A DNA stretch of 64,000 nucleotides. Source: Endomychus coccineus (taxonomy: Eukaryota; Arthropoda; Insecta; Coleoptera; Endomychidae). The stretch lies in the NCBI GenBank assembly GCA_958510875.1, contig OY294070.1, positions 6,262,001 through 6,326,000 of the forward strand, read 5' to 3'. A model generated the notes under the pieces. The model was given only the letters and a program-made list of their open reading frames with translations, was not told the origin of the DNA and did not search any database. Every line of letters begins with the position of its first letter. The first letter of the stretch is position 1. Below, one piece after another: positions 1-15,388 of this stretch. Both the position numbers and the translations under genes were made by a program.

Positions 1-3000
1 GAAAACTAAAAACAGTAATTACATTGAGCATGTCGAGTAGTGTATTCGAATATACCTATACTAGTCAAACAAAAAATGGTACTTCGGCCAGTAACTTCAT
101 TTATTCCGCTTAAAGGTGATCATTTCAATTTTTTTTAATAGGAAAGTGATGTTTCAAATTGCGATTTATTGAAGTTAATAATACTTTCCCAAGTTTTAAA
201 TCTACTAATCAAATCATGTCGAAAACTAAAAACAGTAACTACATTGAGTGTGTCGAGTAGTGTATTCGAATATACCTATACTAGTCAAACAAAAAGTGGT
301 ACTTCTGCCAGTAAATTCATTTATTCCGCATAAATGTGATCATTTCAATTTCTTTTTAATAGGAAAGTGATGTTTCAAATTGCGATTTATTGAAGTTAAT
401 AATACTTTCCCAAGTTTTAAATCTACTAATCAAATCATGTCGAAAACTAAAAACAGTAATTACATTGAGCATGTCGAGTAGTGTATTCGAATATACCTAT
501 ACTAGTCAAACAAAAAATGGTACTTCGGCCAGTAACTTCATTTATTCCGCTTAAAGGTGATCATTTCAATTTTTTTTAATAGGAAAGTGATGTTTCAAAT
601 TGCGATTTATTGAAGTTAATAATACTTTCCCAAGTTTTAAATCTACTAATCAAATCATGTCGAAAACTAAAAACAGTAACTACATTGAGTGTGTCGAGTA
701 GTGTATTCGAATATACCTATACTAGTCAAACAAAAAGTGGTACTTCTGCCAGTAAATTCATTTATTCCGCATAAATGTGATCATTTCAATTTCTTTTTAA
801 TAGGAAAGTGATGTTTCAAATTGCGATTTATTGAAGTTAATAATACTTTCCCAAGTTTTAAATCTACTAATCAAATCATGTCGAAAACTAAAAACAGTAA
901 TTACATTGAGCATGTCGAGTAGTGTATTCGAATATACCTATACTAGTCAAACAAAAAATGGTACTTCGGCCAGTAACTTCATTTATTCCGCTTAAAGGTG
1001 ATCATTTCAATTTTTTTTAATAGGAAAGTGATGTTTCAAATTGCGATTTATTGAAGTTAATAATACTTTCCCAAGTTTTAAATCTACTAATCAAATCATG
1101 TCGAAAACTAAAAACAGTAACTACATTGAGTGTGTCGAGTAGTGTATTCGAATATACCTATACTAGTCAAACAAAAAGTGGTACTTCTGCCAGTAAATTC
1201 ATTTATTCCGCATAAATGTGATCATTTCAATTTTTTTTAATAGGAAAGTGATGTTTCAAATTGCGATTTATTGAAGTTAATAATACTTTCCCAAGTTTTA
1301 AATCTACTAATCAAATCATGTCGAAAACTAAAAACAGTAACTACATTGAGTGTGTCGAGTAGTGTATTCGAATATACCTATACTAGTCAAACAAAAAGTG
1401 GTACTTCTGCCAGTAACTTCATTTATTCCGCTTAAAGGTGATCATTTCAATTTTTTTTAATAGGAAAGTGATGTTTCAAATTGCGATTTATTGAAGTTAA
1501 TAATACTTTCCCAAGTTTTAAATCTACTAATCAAATCATGTCGAAAACTAAAAACAGTAACTACATTGAGTGTGTCGAGTAGTGTATTCGAATATACCTA
1601 TACTAGTCAAACAAAAAGTGGTACTTCTGCCAGTAAATTCATTTATTCCGCATAAATGTGATCATTTCAATTTTTTTTAATAGGAAAGTGATGTTTCAAA
1701 TTGCGATTTATTGAAGTTAATAATACTTTCCCAAGTTTTAAATCTACTAATCAAATCATGTCGAAAACTAAAAACAGTAACTACATTGAGTGTGTCGAGT
1801 AGTGTATTCGAATATACCTATACTAGTCAAACAAAAAGTGGTACTTCTGCCAGTAACTTCATTTATTCCGCTTAAAGGTGATCATTTCAATTTTTTTTAA
1901 TAGGAAAGTGATGTTTCAAATTGCGATTTATTGAAGTTAATAATACTTTCCCAAGTTTTAAATCTACTAATCAAATCATGTCGAAAACTAAAAACAGTAA
2001 CTACATTGAGTGTGTCGAGTAGTGTATTCGAATATACCTATACTAGTCAAACAAAAAGTGGTACTTCTGCCAGTAAATTCATTTATTCCGCATAAATGTG
2101 ATCATTTCAATTTCTTTTTAATAGGAAAGTGATGTTTCAAATTGCGATTTATTGAAGTTAATAATACTTTCCCAAGTTTTAAATCTACTAATCAAATCAT
2201 GTCGAAAACTAAAAACAGTAATTACATTGAGCATGTCGAGTAGTGTATTCGAATATACCTATACTAGTCAAACAAAAAATGGTACTTCGGCCAGTAACTT
2301 CATTTATTCCGCTTAAAGGTGATCATTTCAATTTTTTTTAATAGGAAAGTGATGTTTCAAATTGCGATTTATTGAAGTTAATAATACTTTCCCAAGTTTT
2401 AAATCTACTAATCAAATCATGTCGAAAACTAAAAACAGTAACTACATTGAGTGTGTCGAGTAGTGTATTCGAATATACCTATACTAGTCAAACAAAAAGT
2501 GGTACTTCTGCCAGTAAATTCATTTATTCCGCATAAATGTGATCATTTCAATTTCTTTTTAATAGGAAAGTGATGTTTCAAATTGCGATTTATTGAAGTT
2601 AATAATACTTTCCCAAGTTTTAAATCTACTAATCAAATCATGTCGAAAACTAAAAACAGTAATTACATTGAGCATGTCGAGTAGTGTATTCGAATATACC
2701 TATACTAGTCAAACAAAAAATGGTACTTCGGCCAGTAACTTCATTTATTCCGCTTAAAGGTGATCATTTCAATTTTTTTTAATAGGAAAGTGATGTTTCA
2801 AATTGCGATTTATTGAAGTTAATAATACTTTCCCAAGTTTTAAATCTACTAATCAAATCATGTCGAAAACTAAAAACAGTAACTACATTGAGTGTGTCGA
2901 GTAGTGTATTCGAATATACCTATACTAGTCAAACAAAAAGTGGTACTTCTGCCAGTAAATTCATTTATTCCGCATAAATGTGATCATTTCAATTTCTTTT

Positions 3001-6000
3001 TAATAGGAAAGTGATGTTTCAAATTGCGATTTATTGAAGTTAATAATACATTCCCAAGTTTTAAATCTACTAATCAAATCATGTCGAAAACTAAAAACAG
3101 TAATTAAATTGAGCATGTCGAGTAGTGTATTCGAATATACCTATACTAGTCAAACAAAAAATGGTACTTCGGCCAGTAACTTCATTTATTCCGCTTAAAG
3201 GTGATCATTTCAATTTTTTTTAATAGGAAAGTGATGTTTCAAATTGCGATTTATTGAAGTTAATAATACTTTCCCAAGTTTTAAATCTACTAATCAAATC
3301 ATGTCGAAAACTAAAAACAGTAACTACATTGAGTGTGTCGAGTAGTGTATTCGAATATACCTATACTAGTCAAACAAAAAGTGGTACTTCTGCCAGTAAA
3401 TTCATTTATTCCGCATAAATGTGATCATTTCAATTTTTTTTAATAGGAAAGTGATGTTTCAAATTGCGATTTATTGAAGTTAATAATACTTTCCCAAGTT
3501 TTAAATCTACTAATCAAATCATGTCGAAAACTAAAAACAGTAACTACATTGAGTGTGTCGAGTAGTGTATTCGAATATACCTATACTAGTCAAACAAAAA
3601 GTGGTACTTCTGCCAGTAACTTCATTTATTCCGCTTAAAGGTGATCATTTCAATTTTTTTTAATAGGAAAGTGATGTTTCAAATTGCGATTTATTGAAGT
3701 TAATAATACTTTCCCAAGTTTTAAATCTACTAATCAAATCATGTCGAAAACTAAAAACAGTAATTACATTGAGCATGTCGAGTAGTGTATTCGAATATAC
3801 CTATACTAGTCAAACAAAAAATGGTACTTCGGCCAGTAACTTCATTTATTCCGCTTAAAGGTGATCATTTCAATTTTTTTTAATAGGAAAGTGATGTTTC
3901 AAATTGCGATTTATTGAAGTTAATAATACTTTCCCAAGTTTTAAATCTACTAATCAAATCATGTCGAAAACTAAAAACAGTAACTACATTGAGTGTGTCG
4001 AGTAGTGTATTCGAATATACCTATACTAGTCAAACAAAAAGTGGTACTTCTGCCAGTAAATTCATTTATTCCGCATAAATGTGATCATTTCAATTTCTTT
4101 TTAATAGGAAAGTGATGTTTCAAATTGCGATTTATTGAAGTTAATAATACTTTCCCAAGTTTTAAATCTACTAATCAAATCATGTCGAAAACTAAAAACA
4201 GTAACTACATTGAGTGTGTCGAGTAGTGTATTCGAATATACCTATACTAGTCAAACAAAAAATGGTACTTCGGCCAGTAACTTCATTTATTCCGCTTAAA
4301 GGTGATCATTTCAATTTTTTTTAATAGGAAAGTGATGTTTCAAATTGCGATTTATTGAAGTTAATAATACTTTCCCAAGTTTTAAATCTACTAATCAAAT
4401 CATGTCGAAAACTAAAAACAGTAACTACATTGAGTGTGTCGAGTAGTGTATTCGAATATACCTATACTAGTCAAACAAAAAGTGGTACTTCTGCCAGTAA
4501 ATTCATTTATTCCGCATAAATGTGATCATTTCAATTTCTTTTTAATAGGAAAGTGATGTTTCAAATTGCGATTTATTGAAGTTAATAATACTTTCCCAAG
4601 TTTTAAATCTACTAATCAAATCATGTCGAAAACTAAAAACAGTAATTACATTGAGCATGTCGAGTAGTGTATTCGAATATACCTATACTAGTCAAACAAA
4701 AAATGGTACTTCGGCCAGTAACTTCATTTATTCCGCTTAAAGGTGATCATTTCAATTTTTTTTAATAGGAAAGTGATGTTTCAAATTGCGATTTATTGAA
4801 GTTAATAATACTTTCCCAAGTTTTAAATCTACTAATCAAATCATGTCGAAAACTAAAAACAGTAACTACATTGAGTGTGTCGAGTAGTGTATTCGAATAT
4901 ACCTATACTAGTCAAACAAAAAGTGGTACTTCTGCCAGTAAATTCATTTATTCCGCATAAATGTGATCATTTCAATTTCTTTTTAATAGGAAAGTGATGT
5001 TTCAAATTGCGATTTATTGAAGTTAATAATACTTTCCCAAGTTTTAAATCTACTAATCAAATCATGTCGAAAACTAAAAACAGTAATTACATTGAGCATG
5101 TCGAGTAGTGTATTCGAATATACCTATACTAGTCAAACAAAAAATGGTACTTCGGCCAGTAACTTCATTTATTCCGCTTAAAGGTGATCATTTCAATTTT
5201 TTTTAATAGGAAAGTGATGTTTCAAATTGCGATTTATTGAAGTTAATAATACTTTCCCAAGTTTTAAATCTACTAATCAAATCATGTCGAAAACTAAAAA
5301 CAGTAACTACATTGAGTGTGTCGAGTAGTGTATTCGAATATACCTATACTAGTCAAACAAAAAGTGGTACTTCTGCCAGTAAATTCATTTATTCCGCATA
5401 AATGTGATCATTTCAATTTCTTTTTAATAGGAAAGTGATGTTTCAAATTGCGATTTATTGAAGTTAATAATACTTTCCCAAGTTTTAAATCTACTAATCA
5501 AATCATGTCGAAAACTAAAAACAGTAATTACATTGAGCATGTCGAGTAGTGTATTCGAATATACCTATACTAGTCAAACAAAAAATGGTACTTCGGCCAG
5601 TAACTTCATTTATTCCGCTTAAAGGTGATCATTTCAATTTTTTTTAATAGGAAAGTGATGTTTCAAATTGCGATTTATTGAAGTTAATAATACTTTCCCA
5701 AGTTTTAAATCTACTAATCAAATCATGTCGAAAACTAAAAACAGTAACTACATTGAGTGTGTCGAGTAGTGTATTCGAATATACCTATACTAGTCAAACA
5801 AAAAGTGGTACTTCTGCCAGTAAATTCATTTATTCCGCATAAATGTGATCATTTCAATTTCTTTTTAATAGGAAAGTGATGTTTCAAATTGCGATTTATT
5901 GAAGTTAATAATACTTTCCCAAGTTTTAAATCTACTAATCAAATCATGTCGAAAACTAAAAACAGTAATTACATTGAGCATGTCGAGTAGTGTATTCGAA

Positions 6001-9000
6001 TATACCTATACTAGTCAAACAAAAAATGGTACTTCGGCCAGTAACTTCATTTATTCCGCTTAAAGGTGATCATTTCAATTTTTTTTAATAGGAAAGTGAT
6101 GTTTCAAATTGCGATTTATTGAAGTTAATAATACTTTCCCAAGTTTTAAATCTACTAATCAAATCATGTCGAAAACTAAAAACAGTAACTACATTGAGTG
6201 TGTCGAGTAGTGTATTCGAATATACCTATACTAGTCAAACAAAAAGTGGTACTTCTGCCAGTAAATTCATTTATTCCGCATAAATGTGATCATTTCAATT
6301 TTTTTTAATAGGAAAGTGATGTTTCAAATTGCGATTTATTGAAGTTAATAATACTTTCCCAAGTTTTAAATCTACTAATCAAATCATGTCGAAAACTAAA
6401 AACAGTAACTACATTGAGTGTGTCGAGTAGTGTATTCGAATATACCTATACTAGTCAAACAAAAAGTGGTACTTCTGCCAGTAACTTCATTTATTCCGCT
6501 TAAAGGTGATCATTTCAATTTTTTTTAATAGGAAAGTGATGTTTCAAATTGCGATTTATTGAAGTTAATAATACTTTCCCAAGTTTTAAATCTACTAATC
6601 AAATCATGTCGAAAACTAAAAACAGTAACTACATTGAGTGTGTCGAGTAGTGTATTCGAATATACCTATACTAGTCAAACAAAAAGTGGTACTTCTGCCA
6701 GTAAATTCATTTATTCCGCATAAATGTGATCATTTCAATTTTTTTTAATAGGAAAGTGATGTTTCAAATTGCGATTTATTGAAGTTAATAATACTTTCCC
6801 AAGTTTTAAATCTACTAATCAAATCATGTCGAAAACTAAAAACAGTAACTACATTGAGTGTGTCGAGTAGTGTATTCGAATATACCTATACTAGTCAAAC
6901 AAAAAGTGGTACTTCTGCCAGTAACTTCATTTATTCCGCTTAAAGGTGATCATTTCAATTTTTTTTAATAGGAAAGTGATGTTTCAAATTGCGATTTATT
7001 GAAGTTAATAATACTTTCCCAAGTTTTAAATCTACTAATCAAATCATGTCGAAAACTAAAAACAGTAACTACATTGAGTGTGTCGAGTAGTGTATTCGAA
7101 TATACCTATACTAGTCAAACAAAAAGTGGTACTTCTGCCAGTAACTTCATTTATTCCGCTTAAAGGTGATCATTTCAATTTTTTTTAATAGGAAAGTGAT
7201 GTTTCAAATTGCGATTTATTGAAGTTAATAATACTTTCCCAAGTTTTAAATCTACTAATCAAATCATGTCGAAAACTAAAAACAGTAATTACATTGAGCA
7301 TGTCGAGTAGTGTATTCGAATATACCTATACTAGTCAAACAAAAAATGGTACTTCGGCCAGTAACTTCATTTATTCCGCTTAAAGGTGATCATTTCAATT
7401 TTTTTTAATAGGAAAGTGATGTTTCAAATTGCGATTTATTGAAGTTAATAATACTTTCCCAAGTTTTAAATCTACTAATCAAATCATGTCGAAAACTAAA
7501 AACAGTAACTACATTGAGTGTGTCGAGTAGTGTATTCGAATATACCTATACTAGTCAAACAAAAAGTGGTACTTCTGCCAGTAAATTCATTTATTCCGCA
7601 TAAATGTGATCATTTCAATTTCTTTTTAATAGGAAAGTGATGTTTCAAATTGCGATTTATTGAAGTTAATAATACTTTCCCAAGTTTTAAATCTACTAAT
7701 CAAATCATGTCGAAAACTAAAAACAGTAATTACATTGAGCATGTCGAGTAGTGTATTCGAATATACCTATACTAGTCAAACAAAAAATGGTACTTCGGCC
7801 AGTAACTTCATTTATTCCGCTTAAAGGTGATCATTTCAATTTTTTTTAATAGGAAAGTGATGTTTCAAATTGCGATTTATTGAAGTTAATAATACTTTCC
7901 CAAGTTTTAAATCTACTAATCAAATCATGTCGAAAACTAAAAACAGTAACTACATTGAGTGTGTCGAGTAGTGTATTCGAATATACCTATACTAGTCAAA
8001 CAAAAAGTGGTACTTCTGCCAGTAAATTCATTTATTCCGCATAAATGTGATCATTTCAATTTCTTTTTAATAGGAAAGTGATGTTTCAAATTGCGATTTA
8101 TTGAAGTTAATAATACTTTCCCAAGTTTTAAATCTACTAATCAAATCATGTCGAAAACTAAAAACAGTAATTACATTGAGCATGTCGAGTAGTGTATTCG
8201 AATATACCTATACTAGTCAAACAAAAAATGGTACTTCGGCCAGTAACTTCATTTATTCCGCTTAAAGGTGATCATTTCAATTTTTTTTAATAGGAAAGTG
8301 ATGTTTCAAATTGCGATTTATTGAAGTTAATAATACTTTCCCAAGTTTTAAATCTACTAATCAAATCATGTCGAAAACTAAAAACAGTAACTACATTGAG
8401 TGTGTCGAGTAGTGTATTCGAATATACCTATACTAGTCAAACAAAAAGTGGTACTTCTGCCAGTAAATTCATTTATTCCGCATAAATGTGATCATTTCAA
8501 TTTTTTTTAATAGGAAAGTGATGTTTCAAATTGCGATTTATTGAAGTTAATAATACTTTCCCAAGTTTTAAATCTACTAATCAAATCATGTCGAAAACTA
8601 AAAACAGTAACTACATTGAGTGTGTCGAGTAGTGTATTCGAATATACCTATACTAGTCAAACAAAAAGTGGTACTTCTGCCAGTAACTTCATTTATTCCG
8701 CTTAAAGGTGATCATTTCAATTTTTTTTAATAGGAAAGTGATGTTTCAAATTGCGATTTATTGAAGTTAATAATACTTTCCCAAGTTTTAAATCTACTAA
8801 TCAAATCATGTCGAAAACTAAAAACAGTAACTACATTGAGTGTGTCGAGTAGTGTATTCGAATATACCTATACTAGTCAAACAAAAAGTGGTACTTCTGC
8901 CAGTAAATTCATTTATTCCGCATAAATGTGATCATTTCAATTTTTTTTAATAGGAAAGTGATGTTTCAAATTGCGATTTATTGAAGTTAATAATACTTTC

Positions 9001-10132
9001 CCAAGTTTTAAATCTACTAATCAAATCATGTCGAAAACTAAAAACAGTAACTACATTGAGTGTGTCGAGTAGTGTATTCGAATATACCTATACTAGTCAA
9101 ACAAAAAGTGGTACTTCTGCCAGTAACTTCATTTATTCCGCTTAAAGGTGATCATTTCAATTTTTTTTAATAGGAAAGTGATGTTTCAAATTGCGATTTA
9201 TTGAAGTTAATAATACTTTCCCAAGTTTTAAATCTACTAATCAAATCATGTCGAAAACTAAAAACAGTAACTACATTGAGTGTGTCGAGTAGTGTATTCG
9301 AATATACCTATACTAGTCAAACAAAAAGTGGTACTTCTGCCAGTAAATTCATTTATTCCGCATAAATGTGATCATTTCAATTTTTTTTAATAGGAAAGTG
9401 ATGTTTCAAATTGCGATTTATTGAAGTTAATAATACTTTCCCAAGTTTTAAATCTACTAATCAAATCATGTCGAAAACTAAAAACAGTAACTACATTGAG
9501 TGTGTCGAGTAGTGTATTCGAATATACCTATACTAGTCAAACAAAAAGTGGTACTTCTGCCAGTAACTTCATTTATTCCGCTTAAAGGTGATCATTTCAA
9601 TTTTTTTTAATAGGAAAGTGATGTTTCAAATTGCGATTTATTGAAGTTAATAATACTTTCCCAAGTTTTAAATCTACTAATCAAATCATGTCGAAAACTA
9701 AAAACAGTAACTACATTGAGTGTGTCGAGTAGTGTATTCGAATATACCTATACTAGTCAAACAAAAAGTGGTACTTCTGCCAGTAACTTCATTTATTCCG
9801 CTTAAAGGTGATCATTTCAATTTTTTTTAATAGGAAAGTGATGTTTCAAATTGCGATTTATTGAAGTTAATAATACTTTCCCAAGTTTTAAATCTACTAA
9901 TCAAATCATGTCGAAAACTAAAAACAGTAACTACATTGAGTGTGTCGAGTAGTGTATTCGAATATACCTATACTAGTCAAACAAAAAGTGGTACTTCTGC
10001 CAGTAACTTCATTTATTCCGCTTAAAGGTGATCATTTCAATTTTTTTTAATAGGAAAGTGATGTTTCAAATTGCGATTTATTGAAGTTAATAATACTTTC
10101 CCAAGTTTTAAATCTACTAATCAAATCATGTC
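1..10132. repeat. Satellite sub-domain 1: alternating A and B monomers (441-bp dimers)
   Basis: Forty-six monomers. Much of the block is A-B-A-B with a 441-bp dimer period (starts at 1, 221, 442, 662, 883). Stretches such as 1,103-1,982 and 8,373-10,132 instead use B monomers with an uninterrupted run of eight T, alternating with chimeras whose front half is B and back half is A. A single odd chimera starts at 4,187 (B front, then A from the AAAAAATGG site). Point differences are rare; one example is ATTAAATTG in the monomer starting at 3,086. Confidence 0.9.
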
Positions 10133-13100
10133 GAAAACTAAAAACAGTAACTACATTGAGTGTGTCGAGTAGTGTATTCGAATATACCTATACTAGTCAA
10201 ACAAAAAGTGGTACTTCTGCCAGTAAATTCATTTATTCCCCATAAATGTGATCATTTCAATTTTTTAAATAGGAAACTAATGTTTAAAATTGTGATTTAT
10301 TGAAGTTAATAATACTTTCCCAAGTTTTAAATCTACTAATCAAATCATGTCGAAAACTAAAAACAGTAACTACATTGAGTGTGTCGAGTAGTGTATTCGA
10401 ATATACCTATACTAGTCAAACAAAAAGTGGTACTTCTGCCAGTAAATTCATTTATTCCCCATAAATGTGATCATTTCAATTTTTTAAATAGGAAACTAAT
10501 GTTTAAAATTGTGATTTATTGAAGTTAATAATACTTTCCCAAGTTTTAAATCTACTAATCAAATCATGTCGAAAACTAAAAACAGTAACTACATTGAGTG
10601 TGTCGAGTAGTGTATTCGAATATACCTATACTAGTCAAACAAAAAGTGGTACTTCTGCCAGTAAATTCATTTATTTCGCATAAATGTGATAATTTCAATT
10701 TTTTAAATAGGAAACTAATGTTTAAAATTGTGATTTATTGAAGTTAATAATACTTTCCCAAGTTTTAAATCTACTAATCAAATCATGTCGAAAACTAAAA
10801 ACAGTAACTACATTGAGTGTGTCGAGTAGTGTATTCGAATATACCTATACTAGTCAAACAAAAAGTGGTACTTCTGCCAGTAAATTCATTTATTCCCCAT
10901 AAATGTGATCATTTCAATTTTTTAAATAGGAAACTAATGTTTAAAATTGTGATTTATTGAAGTTAATAATACTTTCCCAAGTTTTAAATCTACTAATCAA
11001 ATCATGTCGAAAACTAAAAACAGTAACTACATTGAGTGTGTCGAGTAGTGTATTCGAATATACCTATACTAGTCAAACAAAAAGTGGTACTTCTGCCAGT
11101 AAATTCATTTATTCCCCATAAATGTGATCATTTCAATTTTTTAAATAGGAAACTAATGTTTAAAATTGTGATTTATTGAAGTTAATAATACTTTCCCAAG
11201 TTTTAAATCTACTAATCAAATCATGTCGAAAACTAAAAACAGTAACTACATTGAGTGTGTCGAGTAGTGTATTCGAATATACCTATACTAGTCAAACAAA
11301 AAGTGGTACTTCTGCCAGTAAATTCATTTATTTCGCATAAATGTGATAATTTCAATTTTTTAAATAGGAAACTAATGTTTAAAATTGTGATTTATTGAAG
11401 TTAATAATACTTTCCCAAGTTTTAAATCTACTAATCAAATCATGTCGAAAACTAAAAACAGTAACTACATTGAGTGTGTCGAGTAGTGTATTCGAATATA
11501 CCTATACTAGTCAAACAAAAAGTGGTACTTCTGCCAGTAAATTCATTTATTTCGCATAAATGTGATAATTTCAATTTTTTAAATAGGAAACTAATGTTTA
11601 AAATTGTGATTTATTGAAGTTAATAATACTTTCCCAAGTTTTAAATCTACTAATCAAATCATGTCGAAAACTAAAAACAGTAACTACATTGAGTGTGTCG
11701 AGTAGTGTATTCGAATATACCTATACTAGTCAAACAAAAAGTGGTACTTCTGCCAGTAAATTCATTTATTCCCCATAAATGTGATCATTTCAATTTTTTA
11801 AATAGGAAACTAATGTTTAAAATTGTGATTTATTGAAGTTAATAATACTTTCCCAAGTTTTAAATCTACTAATCAAATCATGTCGAAAACTAAAAACAGT
11901 AACTACATTGAGTGTGTCGAGTAGTGTATTCGAATATACCTATACTAGTCAAACAAAAAGTGGTACTTCTGCCAGTAAATTCATTTATTCCCCATAAATG
12001 TGATCATTTCAATTTTTTAAATAGGAAACTAATGTTTAAAATTGTGATTTATTGAAGTTAATAATACTTTCCCAAGTTTTAAATCTACTAATCAAATCAT
12101 GTCGAAAACTAAAAACAGTAACTACATTGAGTGTGTCGAGTAGTGTATTCGAATATACCTATACTAGTCAAACAAAAAGTGGTACTTCTGCCAGTAAATT
12201 CATTTATTTCGCATAAATGTGATAATTTCAATTTTTTAAATAGGAAACTAATGTTTAAAATTGTGATTTATTGAAGTTAATAATACTTTCCCAAGTTTTA
12301 AATCTACTAATCAAATCATGTCGAAAACTAAAAACAGTAACTACATTGAGTGTGTCGAGTAGTGTATTCGAATATACCTATACTAGTCAAACAAAAAGTG
12401 GTACTTCTGCCAGTAAATTCATTTATTTCGCATAAATGTGATAATTTCAATTTTTTAAATAGGAAACTAATGTTTAAAATTGTGATTTATTGAAGTTAAT
12501 AATACTTTCCCAAGTTTTAAATCTACTAATCAAATCATGTCGAAAACTAAAAACAGTAACTACATTGAGTGTGTCGAGTAGTGTATTCGAATATACCTAT
12601 ACTAGTCAAACAAAAAGTGGTACTTCTGCCAGTAAATTCATTTATTTCGCATAAATGTGATAATTTCAATTTTTTAAATAGGAAACTAATGTTTAAAATT
12701 GTGATTTATTGAAGTTAATAATACTTTCCCAAGTTTTAAATCTACTAATCAAATCATGTCGAAAACTAAAAACAGTAACTACATTGAGTGTGTCGAGTAG
12801 TGTATTCGAATATACCTATACTAGTCAAACAAAAAGTGGTACTTCTGCCAGTAAATTCATTTATTTCGCATAAATGTGATAATTTCAATTTTTTAAATAG
12901 GAAACTAATGTTTAAAATTGTGATTTATTGAAGTTAATAATACTTTCCCAAGTTTTAAATCTACTAATCAAATCATGTCGAAAACTAAAAACAGTAACTA
13001 CATTGAGTGTGTCGAGTAGTGTATTCGAATATACCTATACTAGTCAAACAAAAAGTGGTACTTCTGCCAGTAAATTCATTTATTCCCCATAAATGTGATC

Positions 13101-15388
13101 ATTTCAATTTTTTAAATAGGAAACTAATGTTTAAAATTGTGATTTATTGAAGTTAATAATACTTTCCCAAGTTTTAAATCTACTAATCAAATCATGTCGA
13201 AAACTAAAAACAGTAACTACATTGAGTGTGTCGAGTAGTGTATTCGAATATACCTATACTAGTCAAACAAAAAGTGGTACTTCTGCCAGTAAATTCATTT
13301 ATTTCGCATAAATGTGATAATTTCAATTTTTTAAATAGGAAACTAATGTTTAAAATTGTGATTTATTGAAGTTAATAATACTTTCCCAAGTTTTAAATCT
13401 ACTAATCAAATCATGTCGAAAACTAAAAACAGTAACTACATTGAGTGTGTCGAGTAGTGTATTCGAATATACCTATACTAGTCAAACAAAAAGTGGTACT
13501 TCTGCCAGTAAATTCATTTATTTCGCATAAATGTGATAATTTCAATTTTTTAAATAGGAAACTAATGTTTAAAATTGTGATTTATTGAAGTTAATAATAC
13601 TTTCCCAAGTTTTAAATCTACTAATCAAATCATGTCGAAAACTAAAAACAGTAACTACATTGAGTGTGTCGAGTAGTGTATTCGAATATACCTATACTAG
13701 TCAAACAAAAAGTGGTACTTCTGCCAGTAAATTCATTTATTCCCCATAAATGTGATCATTTCAATTTTTTAAATAGGAAACTAATGTTTAAAATTGTGAT
13801 TTATTGAAGTTAATAATACTTTCCCAAGTTTTAAATCTACTAATCAAATCATGTCGAAAACTAAAAACAGTAACTACATTGAGTGTGTCGAGTAGTGTAT
13901 TCGAATATACCTATACTAGTCAAACAAAAAGTGGTACTTCTGCCAGTAAATTCATTTATTTCGCATAAATGTGATAATTTCAATTTTTTAAATAGGAAAC
14001 TAATGTTTAAAATTGTGATTTATTGAAGTTAATAATACTTTCCCAAGTTTTAAATCTACTAATCAAATCATGTCGAAAACTAAAAACAGTAACTACATTG
14101 AGTGTGTCGAGTAGTGTATTCGAATATACCTATACTAGTCAAACAAAAAGTGGTACTTCTGCCAGTAAATTCATTTATTCCCCATAAATGTGATCATTTC
14201 AATTTTTTAAATAGGAAACTAATGTTTAAAATTGTGATTTATTGAAGTTAATAATACTTTCCCAAGTTTTAAATCTACTAATCAAATCATGTCGAAAACT
14301 AAAAACAGTAACTACATTGAGTGTGTCGAGTAGTGTATTCGAATATACCTATACTAGTCAAACAAAAAGTGGTACTTCTGCCAGTAAATTCATTTATTTC
14401 GCATAAATGTGATAATTTCAATTTTTTAAATAGGAAACTAATGTTTAAAATTGTGATTTATTGAAGTTAATAATACTTTCCCAAGTTTTAAATCTACTAA
14501 TCAAATCATGTCGAAAACTAAAAACAGTAACTACATTGAGTGTGTCGAGTAGTGTATTCGAATATACCTATACTAGTCAAACAAAAAGTGGTACTTCTGC
14601 CAGTAAATTCATTTATTTCGCATAAATGTGATAATTTCAATTTTTTAAATAGGAAACTAATGTTTAAAATTGTGATTTATTGAAGTTAATAATACTTTCC
14701 CAAGTTTTAAATCTACTAATCAAATCATGTCGAAAACTAAAAACAGTAACTACATTGAGTGTGTCGAGTAGTGTATTCGAATATACCTATACTAGTCAAA
14801 CAAAAAGTGGTACTTCTGCCAGTAAATTCATTTATTCCCCATAAATGTGATCATTTCAATTTTTTAAATAGGAAACTAATGTTTAAAATTGTGATTTATT
14901 GAAGTTAATAATACTTTCCCAAGTTTTAAATCTACTAATCAAATCATGTCGAAAACTAAAAACAGTAACTACATTGAGTGTGTCGAGTAGTGTATTCGAA
15001 TATACCTATACTAGTCAAACAAAAAGTGGTACTTCTGCCAGTAAATTCATTTATTTCGCATAAATGTGATAATTTCAATTTTTTAAATAGGAAACTAATG
15101 TTTAAAATTGTGATTTATTGAAGTTAATAATACTTTCCCAAGTTTTAAATCTACTAATCAAATCATGTCGAAAACTAAAAACAGTAACTACATTGAGTGT
15201 GTCGAGTAGTGTATTCGAATATACCTATACTAGTCAAACAAAAAGTGGTACTTCTGCCAGTAAATTCATTTATTCCCCATAAATGTGATCATTTCAATTT
15301 TTTAAATAGGAAACTAATGTTTAAAATTGTGATTTATTGAAGTTAATAATACTTTCCCAAGTTTTAAATCTACTAATCAAATCATGTC
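10133..15388. repeat. Satellite sub-domain 2: 24 type-C monomers of 219 bp
   Basis: This block is exactly 24 x 219 bp. All monomers share TTTTTTAAATAGGAAACTAATG and TTGTGATTTA. Two alleles occur: C1 has TTCCCCATAAATGTGATCAT and C2 has TTTCGCATAAATGTGATAAT. The order along the block is 1,1,2,1,1,2,2,1,1,2,2,2,2,1,2,2,1,2,1,2,2,1,2,1. Both edges are abrupt switches at monomer boundaries. A single C1-like monomer reappears at 35,715, at the right end of the array. Confidence 0.9.
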
